Positions 1 through 6,313 of a DNA stretch of 64,000 nucleotides are shown here, piece after piece; position 1 is the first letter of the stretch, and the number at the start of each line of letters is the position of its first letter. Under the pieces are notes generated by a model, which did no database searches, was not told where the DNA came from, and was given only the letters and a program-made list of their open reading frames with translations. The DNA is from Mermis nigrescens. Lineage: Eukaryota; Nematoda; Enoplea; Mermithida; Mermithidae. The stretch covers positions 124,001-188,000 of the forward strand of contig JAVLUZ010000164.1 of assembly GCA_036768485.1 (NCBI GenBank). Reading direction: 5' to 3'. Made by a program: the position numbers and the translations under genes.

Positions 1-130
1 GTCTGGACATGATCACAACTATAAAAATGTACAAGGGGTCGAACGTTTTGCGTCAGTTGGGTGCCTTTACTTACACTAAACAGTAGTGTAAAGTGGTTTC
101 CATCAAATATTTATTTGTCCTCAGTTTTCG
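1..130. repeat. Inner part of the left Polinton terminal repeat
   Basis: This stretch shares its layout and many short blocks with 43,433-43,530 (GTCTGGACAT..., ending in AGTGTAAAGTGGTT). In the other copy it is preceded by sequence that is also found inverted at about 9,910-10,260, so this is the inner section of a long terminal inverted repeat cut by the window edge. Confidence 0.6.
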
Positions 131-720
131 CGTTTTTGAACTGCTGTCATTATAGTGGTATGTTCCCGTAAGTGTTTACTGACCGATTTACTCAAATCTT
201 GCTAATTAAAAGTAGGGTACTAGTGAAGAAAAGTGCTAAGATGGAGCAAAAAGGACGAATATACTTGAAAATCCGCATCACTAAGGACATAAAAGGAGGG
301 GACTAAGGAAAAGTTACCACGCATGTAAAAGTTGTAAAAATCTACTAAAAATTAGACTTCCACTAAAAACGCTAAAAATTGATGTTTATTCTGCGGCCAG
401 CAGAAGAAAGTTGCACCTCCGACGTAAAAATATATAACATGAAAAGCTAATTCCTTGAAAAGAAGCGATCACTAATAAAAAGCTGTATAGCGTGCTTTGT
501 AACGCTTGTATGGTATGCATTGTATGGGGCAGCAATTAACAAGATGGTGTGCTTGATATATTTCCCTTAACCAGCCATTGACGATTAAGTATGTAAAACA
601 AGGCTTCCTCATCATATGTTTTTCTGAGCTAGTGAACAATGTTTTATGAAGGCACGCTTTTTTCGGAAGGCACGCTGTTTCAGAAGCCGCAGAATATACT
701 TCGATTTTAGCGTTAGTAGT
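130..720. repeat. MITE-like inverted-repeat element (copy E) next to the Polinton terminal repeat
   Basis: The left arm (about 215-410) carries the family hallmarks: a GTACTAG start, GGAGCAAAAAGGACGAATAT, AAAGGAGGGGACTA and CTGCGGCC. A short inverted arm with GCAGAATATACTTCGATTTT lies at about 684-705. The same arms occur at 12,030-12,720, 12,830-14,090, 17,285-18,185 and 43,565-44,305. Positions 130-230 upstream of the arm also match 11,945-12,045. No coding capacity is seen. A scrap at 748-778 resembles the 51-bp satellite at 29,620-29,960. Confidence 0.6.
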
Positions 721-821
721 AATGGCTGTCAGCCTGGGGGCAACGCTGTAGGATAGGCTGTGTTATAACATAGGCGATGACGTAAAAATCTGCTCCCTGA
801 GGTAAGCTGAGGGAGGCCCCG

Positions 822-1366
822 TCATCCTTTCCGAATAGATTCCCATTTTGCGCTACTGTCCAGCTTCGCTATTCCTGTTACAATAGCTCTGGGTAAAAAA
901 AAAAGCGATAAATTATCATTTGATGTAATTTTAATAAATGCTCCTCCATTTTTGCAGAACTCACTCACATCAAATTCCAGACCACAACCTATTTGTGGTC
1001 TCCTATCAACGAGTACTACCTTAAATTCCATGTCTTCGTTGAAGCAAAGCTCATTCTTCGATTGAGCCACATTTCTATAATACTCAAAACCTTATCAGCA
1101 TTAATATACTGGCGCTCAGTAAATGGAACTAACACAGGCGTATTAAGGCTTGGCTGTCTAATTTCAATGCCTACCATACTGTCGGAAGGGCAGCCATGTA
1201 ACATCTTGTTAATAGCTTCCTCAAAATCTGTTCAAAAATCTCAAAGAGATTAGGGCATTCTATGAAGGTTCTTAAAACGCAACAAAAATGCCTTGGCAGT
1301 TGTCCTAAACCTACGAACAGAAATGCTCAGAGTTTATGTATTTCCAAAGTACTGATTCAGATCCAT
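822..1366 (-). pseudogene. Polinton protein-primed family B DNA polymerase, N-terminal remnant
   Basis: In an active element this would be the replicative DNA polymerase. Only the region before the exonuclease and polymerase domains remains. On the minus strand, a start codon at 1364-1366 sits 31 bases after a TCTATAAATA motif (1398-1407). After several stops and frameshifts, two open pieces follow: 1,016-1,204 (VGIEIRQPSL, VLVPFTERQYINADKV) and 822-1,070 (NDNLSLFFLPRAIVTGIAKL, KWESIRKG). These match the conserved N-terminal pattern of Polinton polymerases as I know it. The sequence stops abruptly after IRKG at 822, and no DNA polymerase catalytic motif is found anywhere in the window. The next stretch of the protein appears at the other end of the element, on the opposite strand (8,882-9,088). 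Confidence 0.75.
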
Positions 1367-1397
1367 TTTTGAGTAAAATTATATGTATGTATATCCA

Positions 1398-1407
1398 TAT
1401 TTATAGA
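1398..1407 (-). promoter_or_regulatory. TATA motif for the PolB remnant
   Basis: TCTATAAATA on the minus strand, 31 bases before the ATG at 1366. It is separated by only six bases from the plus-strand copy at 1414-1423, which makes a compact divergent promoter. Confidence 0.65.
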
Positions 1408-1413
1408 CAAAAA

Positions 1414-1423
1414 TCTATAAATA
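1414..1423 (+). promoter_or_regulatory. TATA motif for the small gene at 1455
   Basis: TCTATAAATA followed by CTAAT, 31 bases before the ATG at 1455. CTAAT also follows the motif at 4882 and 6236. Confidence 0.7.
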
Positions 1424-1454
1424 CTAATATTTTGTTACTTAAAAAATAATAAAA

Positions 1455-1796
1455 ATGGAGGAAATTCAGGAAATAAAAAAGCGTTCATTCGTGGACACGG
1501 AAAGGAAACCGTATGGGAGGCAATAAAGCCGCCCATTGAGATATGTGGTCGTAATATGGAGAGGCCCATGTACCCTTTGATGATTCAACTTTGTTATTTT
1601 TGCCAAAAAGCATCGTGTGAACGGGAATTTTTTGAAACTAACGGGGGTCTATGGTACATTAATATTCAGATGTGCCCTAGATGTGGGGGAATATAATAGA
1701 GCAGCGCAGGAGGCTGGAACTAAAGTGCTCAAACGGTATGCATCAGAAGCAGCCGAAGAACTAAAAGCTAAAATTGCTCAAGAAAAAAGTCTATAA
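1455..1796 (+). pseudogene. Small broken Polinton gene with a possible zinc ribbon
   Basis: The ATG at 1455 follows a TATA motif and the gene ends at the TAA of 1794-1796, which lies inside the next TATA motif. Between these the frame shifts twice (from the frame of 1455 to that of 1556-1696 and back), so the gene is broken although its footprint, 342 bases, is still a whole number of codons. The middle piece has two cysteine pairs, CYFC and CPRC, 23 residues apart, the layout of a zinc ribbon. The last part is helical and charged (AAEELKAKIAQEKSL). I do not recognise the family. Because the element also encodes a TBP, a transcription-factor-like zinc ribbon is conceivable, but that is inference from spacing only. 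Confidence 0.5.
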
Positions 1797-1799
1797 ATA
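1790..1799 (+). promoter_or_regulatory. TATA motif for the small gene at 1838
   Basis: TCTATAAATA, 38 bases before the ATG at 1838. The upstream gene's stop codon TAA (1794-1796) lies inside the motif. Confidence 0.7.
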
Positions 1800-1837
1800 T
1801 GAACCCACTAGCGTAATTTCAATAATCTCTTAAAAAC

Positions 1838-2115
1838 ATGGCTTCCCCGGAGAGCTTACCTACCAGCAATTTATCCTTAAGCTTGTTGAAAAAGCCTGTA
1901 AACGGTTTGTGACGAATCGTGATGTTCATAGTATAGGTGCCTTTTTCTGGAGAATTGTTAATGATGAGTTTAAGGAGCAAAGAAAAGAAGAGCTCAAACG
2001 CGACGCGTTTTGGCGGATTTGCGTTGAGACTTGAAAGATTGTATTCTGGAAAAGAAAACGGAACAGCTGTTCAGCCTATGGCAACAGTTCAATTCAAACG
2101 GGAAGAACCTGTTTG
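1838..2115 (+). pseudogene. Small broken Polinton gene of unknown function
   Basis: The ATG at 1838 begins a frame that stops after about 24 codons. An overlapping frame then carries a protein-like stretch (GELTYQQFILKLVEKACKRF, then FFWRIVNDEFKEQRKEELKR) to about 2,034, and a third frame ends with FKREEPV at 2,115. The visible part is helix-rich and charged, with no recognised catalytic motif. It sits between the zinc-ribbon-like pseudogene and the integrase, with its own TATA motif at 1790. The footprint of 278 bases is not divisible by three, which fits accumulated indels. I do not recognise the family. Confidence 0.45.
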
Positions 2116-2174
2116 AAAATATGTACGATAATTGTATTTGGTACAACGTAAATTGTCTTATATAGCTCTCCCAT

Positions 2175-2182
2175 TATAAATA
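2175..2182 (+). promoter_or_regulatory. TATA motif for the integrase
   Basis: TATAAATA preceded by AT and followed by TTAAT, 24 bases before the ATG at 2207. Confidence 0.65.
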
Positions 2183-2206
2183 TTAATGCTAGTTTTTTCG
2201 TAAAAA

Positions 2207-3258
2207 ATGGACAGAAAATTGAAAAAGTTGTATTACGATACTAAATCGGGGCACTCTGGTGTAAACCAGCTGTACCTCAGAGCCAAAAGAGTATTTCCGA
2301 AATCAAGAATAAAACAATGGTTAGAAAAGCAACCATCATATACTTTGCACAAACCTGCATTAAGAAAATATCTGCGGAACAGGGTTTTAGTAAGCAGTAT
2401 TGATGAACAGTGGCAAGCTGATCTGGTTGATCTCCAATCACTATCTCAGCGTAATGATGGGTACAAGTATTTATTGAACTGTATAGACATTTTCTCAAAA
2501 TACTCATGGTCTATACCCTTTAAAAAGCAAATTTTCTAATGATATTGTTGAAGCTTTCCAGAAAATCTTTAAAGATCGAAAACCGAATAAATTACAGACT
2601 GATGCAGGTAAAGAATTCGTGAACAAAGAAGTTTCAGAAATTTTTAAAATCTGAATCCTGTTGACTTTTTTGTTACTAAAAGCGAACTTCGAAAGCATCG
2701 GTAGTAGAACGATTTAATCGCACGTTAAAAGAGAAAAATGTGGCGGTACTATACTAAAAAGAATACGTACAGGTACATTGACGTCTTAGACAATCTCATG
2801 CATAATTATAATCATTCTATGCATAGAACTATAGGTACATTTCCAGCTAAAACGTTACGCCAAAAAACGAGCAAGAAATTTTAAATAAAGCCTTTCGCAT
2901 TACAAAAAAAGATGCAGTATTTAAGTTCAATGTTGGCGATAAGATACGTCTAAGTAAAGTTAAGCGCACTTTTGAAAAAGGATACTGGCCCAATTGGACT
3001 GAAGAATTTTATATCGTTAAAGAGAGATACGCTAGAACACCACCAGTGTATAGTTTAGAAGACCAAATGGGTGAAAAATTAGAAGGTATTTTCTATGAAC
3101 CAGAACTGCAAAAAATTGACGTTTCAACTGAAGATTTATTCATTGTCGAAAAAATTCTAAAAACTCGAAAACGCGGCAACAAAACTGATTATTTTGTTCG
3201 ATGGAGAGGTTACCCGCCCAAATTTGATTCTTGGGTCCCTGATCTGATAAACGTATAA
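2207..3258 (+). pseudogene. Polinton retroviral-type integrase with C-terminal chromodomain, frameshifted
   Basis: An rve-family DDE integrase would insert the element into host DNA. The intact first piece (2,207-2,539) has the Polinton N-terminal pattern: GHSGVNQLYLRAK, YTLHKPALRKY, then the first catalytic Asp in WQADLVDLQ and the CIDIFSKYSW strand. The second Asp region (QTDAGKEF, about 2,598-2,621) and the Glu helix (ERFNRTLKEK, about 2,708-2,740) are visible in other frames, separated by frameshifts and a stop at about 2,650. The C-terminal piece, open from about 2,851 to 3,258, contains an SH3-like segment (KFNVGDKIRLSKV) and a chromodomain (FIVEKILKTR, YFVRWRGYP, DSWVP). The ATG at 2,207 follows a TATA motif. 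All catalytic landmarks survive as traces, but the reading frame does not, so this copy is inactive. Confidence 0.9.
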
Positions 3259-3512
3259 ATGGTAATTTTGAATCTGATTTTGAAACAGGAAAAATGGAGG
3301 CTGGTCATTGTTTCTTCAAGCAAATTGCAAAATGTCTACTTTTCTGACACGCTATTTTAGTCTTTTCAAGCTTCATTAGGAAATGCTTAGAAAAAGGCGA
3401 CGTGTGCACCCTGTCCAAGTTATGCCAGTATTTAAGCCCCAAGGCTGAATTTTATTCTGCTAATCTTTATGCAAAAAGCTTTATTATGATCACATTTCTT
3501 CATCTAAAAAGC

Positions 3513-3698
3513 GCAAATTTTTTGTAAAGTTTGGAAAATTTCTTGCAAAGTTTTGGAAAATTTTTGTAAAGTTTGAAAAATTTCTTGCAGAGTTTGGAAT
3601 CAATTTTATATGCTTAAGGATAGCAAATTTGTAGACATTAGAAAATTTATTGTAAAGTTTGAAAAATTTCTTGCTGGAATTGAAAAATTTTTGCAATG
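3513..3698. repeat. Degenerate short tandem repeats between INT and TBP
   Basis: About six degenerate units of roughly 27-29 bases, built on TTTGTAAAGTTTGGAAAATT and TTCTTGCAAAG, fill the gap between the 3' ends of the convergent integrase and TBP genes. The core TGTAAAGT echoes the element's terminal repeats. Positions 3,259-3,512 hold nothing else recognisable. Confidence 0.6.
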
Positions 3699-3712
3699 AA
3701 TGAAACTTTAGT

Positions 3713-4228
3713 TCATCCAATTTGGCATTGCTCAAGCATTGATTCAACTATTTTATGTGCTATATGCAATTCATGTTCTCTTTTTGCACCAGTGAGAATC
3801 ATTTTTCCGCTTGTAAAGAGTAAAAACGTTACATTTCTGAATTTATATATTAAGCCAGGAAAGAGTTCTACTTCATACATGCATTTTCTTTTAACCAACT
3901 CATAAAATTTGCAAAGATTTATGCGAAATCCTAAATCAGCAGAGCCTACAAACAGCTGAGGCTGTATTTTTAGGTAACAGGCTTGTGCATTTATTAGCTC
4001 TATAAAATGTTTTATTGCATTTTCGCCATCTTTAACTTTTTTAGCTCCTACGCATACTATTTTACCTGACTTGAATATCAATAATGTAGCATGAGGTGGT
4101 CGATATATGATACCTGGAAATTTCTGAGGGTTATATTGTGCAGTATTTGGTAATTTTGCATATATCTCATCTAGATCAAGTGTGTCTTTAAGTGCTGCAG
4201 TAAGCACTATGTTCTGAATAGTAACCAT
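3713..4228 (-). CDS. TATA-box-binding protein (TBP) core homologue encoded by the Polinton
   Basis: TBP binds and bends the TATA box to nucleate transcription. This 171-residue protein is the bare two-repeat saddle with no N-terminal extension. Repeat 1 (about 14-80) has QYNPQKFPGIIYR and FKSGKIVCVGAK; repeat 2 (about 88-165) has ELFPGLIYKF and FTSGKMILTGAK, the canonical TBP signatures. The four phenylalanines that in known TBPs wedge into DNA appear to be kept (F37, F52, F123, F138). Outside these motifs it departs strongly from animal TBP, so it is not a recent host exon; it is intronless and open throughout. It lies inside the Polinton, opposite in strand to its neighbours, sharing a 44-base divergent promoter with the ATPase; TTTATAAATA (4261-4270, minus) lies 32 bases before its ATG. 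TBP-like proteins are known from some giant DNA viruses; I do not know of one described in Polintons. The family call is firm and the role is inferred. Confidence 0.93.
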   Translation of the reverse strand: MVTIQNIVLTAALKDTLDLDEIYAKLPNTAQYNPQKFPGIIYRPPHATLLIFKSGKIVCVGAKKVKDGENAIKHFIELINAQACYLKIQPQLFVGSADLGFRINLCKFYELVKRKCMYEVELFPGLIYKFRNVTFLLFTSGKMILTGAKREHELHIAHKIVESMLEQCQIG

Positions 4229-4230
4229 TT

Positions 4231-4240
4231 TCTATATATA
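4231..4240 (+). promoter_or_regulatory. TATA motif for the ATPase
   Basis: TCTATATATA, a one-base variant of the element's motif, 32 bases before the ATG at 4273, within the shared TBP/ATPase divergent promoter. Confidence 0.55.
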
Positions 4241-4260
4241 CCCACCTGTTTCTTAATACA

Positions 4261-4270
4261 TATTTATAAA
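4261..4270 (-). promoter_or_regulatory. TATA motif for the TBP gene
   Basis: TTTATAAATA on the minus strand, 32 bases before the TBP ATG at 4228. If the protein binds this motif, it could regulate its own gene. Confidence 0.65.
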
Positions 4271-4272
4271 CC

Positions 4273-4926
4273 ATGATTTTTCAACACCCTTTTACTTGCC
4301 TTGTTTCTGGGCCAACAAAGTCTGGCAAGACAACTTTTGTCAGGCAATTATTAGAAAACAGAGCACACTTGTTTGATACAAAAATTAAAAAGATTTGGTG
4401 GTGCTTTGCCGAAAATCAGCCGCTGTATAGGGAAATGCAAGATGTTTCATTTATAGAAGGGCTTCCTGATTTTAGTTATTTAAAAAAGTTTAGTCCAATG
4501 CCGCAACTTTTGATATTAGATGATCTAATGCAAGAGAGCAAGGGTAATGTTCAAATTGTACAGCTTTTCACAAGGAGATGTCATCATTGGAATATTAGCA
4601 TCATTCACATTGTTCAAAATGTGTTCTTTGAAGGCCTCAGAACTTCACGCATAAACTCTGATTATATAGTCTTATTTAAAAACCCTGCCGATCAATTACA
4701 GTCACAAATTTTGTCTCGCCAACTTTATCCAACAAATTCCAAATATTTCCTAGAAGCTTATTCTGATGCTACCTCTCAGCCACATGGCTATCTCTTGATA
4801 GATCTCACCCAAAATGCTAGAGATGAATTAAGACTTAAAACAAACATATTTAGCAAGCATCCGACTGTTTATGTAAAAAAATCTATAAATACTAATAATG
4901 ACGGTGTAACCAATAAAAATGGGTAA
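4273..4926 (+). CDS. FtsK/HerA-type genome packaging ATPase
   Basis: Powers DNA packaging into the capsid in Polintons and related viruses. The 217-residue protein has Walker A GPTKSGKT (13-20), Walker B LLILDDL (79-85), and the NSDYIVLFKNPADQ segment typical of this family around 138-153. Length is normal for Polinton ATPases. The start follows a TATA-like motif by 32 bases. The 3' end overlaps the next gene by eight bases and contains that gene's TATA motif, which encodes KSINTN in this protein. The frame is fully open and the catalytic motifs are intact. Confidence 0.95.
   Translation: MIFQHPFTCLVSGPTKSGKTTFVRQLLENRAHLFDTKIKKIWWCFAENQPLYREMQDVSFIEGLPDFSYLKKFSPMPQLLILDDLMQESKGNVQIVQLFTRRCHHWNISIIHIVQNVFFEGLRTSRINSDYIVLFKNPADQLQSQILSRQLYPTNSKYFLEAYSDATSQPHGYLLIDLTQNARDELRLKTNIFSKHPTVYVKKSINTNNDGVTNKNG
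4882..4891 (+). promoter_or_regulatory. TATA motif for the gene at 4919, inside the ATPase coding end
   Basis: TCTATAAATA plus CTAAT, 27 bases before the ATG at 4919. It is translated as SINTN in the ATPase frame. Confidence 0.75.
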
Positions 4927-5269
4927 AGAACGATTAAAACGCAATATTGTGTGCTTACACCTTCTGAGTCGAGCAAGAAAACCTCAAAGGGAGTCAATTA
5001 TAAATACTGCCAGTAAAGATCAAATACTTTGTCTCTGTGACTGTGCAAGCAATTTTTTAAATGGTAACATTCCTTTTTCCGAAAAAGATATAAACAAACT
5101 TCGGAGATATCAAAATCAAATAAGACGTCTGGCAAATAATAAACAAATCAGTACAAAAGAAAGAAAAAATATTATAGTACAGGACGGTGGTTTTCTTCCT
5201 CTTTTGTTAACTCCGATACTTACAATTGCAGGCAGTCTTTTAGCTGATGCAATAACAGGTAGAAAATGA
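4919..5269 (+). CDS. Small conserved Polinton protein with basic body and hydrophobic C-terminus (pX-like candidate)
   Basis: A 116-residue protein. The first 90 residues are basic and helical, with the CLCDCASNFLNGNIPFS motif and a lysine/arginine-rich stretch (KLRRYQNQIRRLANNK). The last 25 form a glycine-led hydrophobic segment (GGFLPLLLTPILTIAGSLL). This basic-plus-GGFLP layout recurs in Polinton/adintovirus small proteins that have been likened to adenovirus core or membrane-active peptides. A role in condensing DNA or disrupting membranes during entry is inference. It has its own TATA motif at 4882. Its stop overlaps the next gene's start (ATGA, 5266-5269). Confidence 0.75.
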   Translation: MGKERLKRNIVCLHLLSRARKPQRESIINTASKDQILCLCDCASNFLNGNIPFSEKDINKLRRYQNQIRRLANNKQISTKERKNIIVQDGGFLPLLLTPILTIAGSLLADAITGRK

Positions 5270-5832
5270 AACATACTGAAAAAATGATTCTTATACCCGC
5301 TGAAATCAGCGAGCGGACTAAACCTATTGATGTTGTGCTAGAGTCCTTGGATAATGAGATGCAGAAAGTGTTGAACAGCAAAAATATACCATCTGATTTA
5401 AAACTTATAAAATATAATCAGATACTTGGCAAATTTAAGCGATTGCATGAACAGAAACAGGAACCGTACAAAGCCAATATAATTGAACATACAAAAGATG
5501 TACTTAGCAATGATGAAATACTAACTGCTATGCCAAAAAATCAAATTCCAAAGGCTAAAATGCTTCTCCACTATATTCGTACAAACCCTTTTATTGAAAT
5601 AGAGTCTGATGGTGAGCTTGTTATAGATGGGCAAAAAATTGAAGGCTCAAACATTACAGATTTAATTAATGATTTAGCACGTGAGCGTAAGAAAATAAGC
5701 AGACATCCTGGTACAAAGGAATTGCTGAAAGTGTTGAACCGCACAAATGTCCCACTAGCAAGTATTGGTAATAGACAAGGTAGGGAAATTTTTGCCGCAG
5801 GTGATGACTTTGACTGGGACGAAAGTCTATAA
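5266..5832 (+). CDS. Conserved Polinton structural-region protein of unknown function
   Basis: 188 residues, largely helical and charged. The pattern is the one I know from uncharacterised Polinton proteins in many invertebrate and fish genomes: an N-terminal LDNEMQKVLNSK helix, LIKYNQILGKFKRLHEQ, then IPKAKMLLHYIRTNP, DGELVIDGQKIEGSNITDL and a C-terminal LKVLNRTNVPLASIGN. No enzyme motif is visible. It always sits in the virion gene block, so a minor virion or assembly role is inferred. The start overlaps the previous stop in an ATGA and has no TATA motif nearby, so it may be read from the upstream gene's mRNA. Its stop codon (TAA, 5830-5832) lies inside the next gene's TATA motif. Confidence 0.8.
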   Translation: MKHTEKMILIPAEISERTKPIDVVLESLDNEMQKVLNSKNIPSDLKLIKYNQILGKFKRLHEQKQEPYKANIIEHTKDVLSNDEILTAMPKNQIPKAKMLLHYIRTNPFIEIESDGELVIDGQKIEGSNITDLINDLARERKKISRHPGTKELLKVLNRTNVPLASIGNRQGREIFAAGDDFDWDESL

Positions 5833-5835
5833 ATA
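5826..5835 (+). promoter_or_regulatory. TATA motif for the pVI-like gene
   Basis: TCTATAAATA, 37 bases before the ATG at 5873. The upstream stop codon TAA is embedded in it. Confidence 0.75.
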
Positions 5836-5872
5836 CCTTGTGTGTTTCAATTTTTGTGAAATAATCACAAAA

Positions 5873-6313
5873 ATGCATGTTCAATTTACTCCCGACAATT
5901 ACAACATTTGGCTGGAATATTATACAGGGCAGGCTGCCCAAACTGGTTATGGATTGGATGGGTTTAAAGGCATCCCATACCAGCGGGGCGTTGGTCTTGG
6001 CAACTTTTTCCGCTCCCTATTCAGAATGGCCATCCCTGTTCTGCAATCAATTGGTAAGCAAGTTGGAAAGCATGCTTTAGTTGCAGGTTCAAATATAGCA
6101 TCCGATTTGGCCCAGGGAAAACCTCTTTTTGAGTCTACTAAAAAGCATTCAAAGCGAGAAGCTGCCCAACTTTTTGATGAAGCCTCTCATGCCCTAGAAC
6201 ATCAGCAAGGAGAGGGTCTTGGTAGTCGCCCAAAGTCTATAAATACTAATGCACTTGATGCGTTTTCTAAAAAACATGGCTCTCATAGACGTAAAATCTA
6301 TTCCGAGTACTAA
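5873..6313 (+). CDS. pVI-like minor virion protein
   Basis: 146 residues when started at the ATG of 5873, which was chosen because it follows the TATA motif (5826-5835) by 37 bases; an earlier in-frame ATG at 5,765 lies inside the preceding gene. It has a short N-terminal leader, a glycine-rich stretch (GYGLDGFKGIPYQRGVGLGN), an amphipathic helix (FFRSLFRMAIPVLQSIGKQV) and a charged tail. This arrangement is typical of Polinton/adintovirus proteins compared with adenovirus pVI, which links capsid and genome and is cut by the viral protease. The glycine-rich stretch would be a plausible protease target (inference). The end overlaps the capsid gene by 38 bases and contains its TATA motif, again translated as SINTN. 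Confidence 0.75.
   Translation: MHVQFTPDNYNIWLEYYTGQAAQTGYGLDGFKGIPYQRGVGLGNFFRSLFRMAIPVLQSIGKQVGKHALVAGSNIASDLAQGKPLFESTKKHSKREAAQLFDEASHALEHQQGEGLGSRPKSINTNALDAFSKKHGSHRRKIYSEY
6236..6245 (+). promoter_or_regulatory. TATA motif for the major capsid gene, inside the pVI-like coding end
   Basis: TCTATAAATA plus CTAAT, 30 bases before the ATG at 6276. It is translated as SINTN in the pVI-like protein. Confidence 0.75.

Noticed and set aside
1..822. Catalytic part of the Polinton polymerase left of the N-terminal remnant
   Set aside because: Both strands were read for exonuclease and polymerase motifs; only terminal-repeat and MITE sequence is present.
3696..3905. Plus-strand frame opposite the TBP gene
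   Set aside because: Shadow of the TBP coding sequence.
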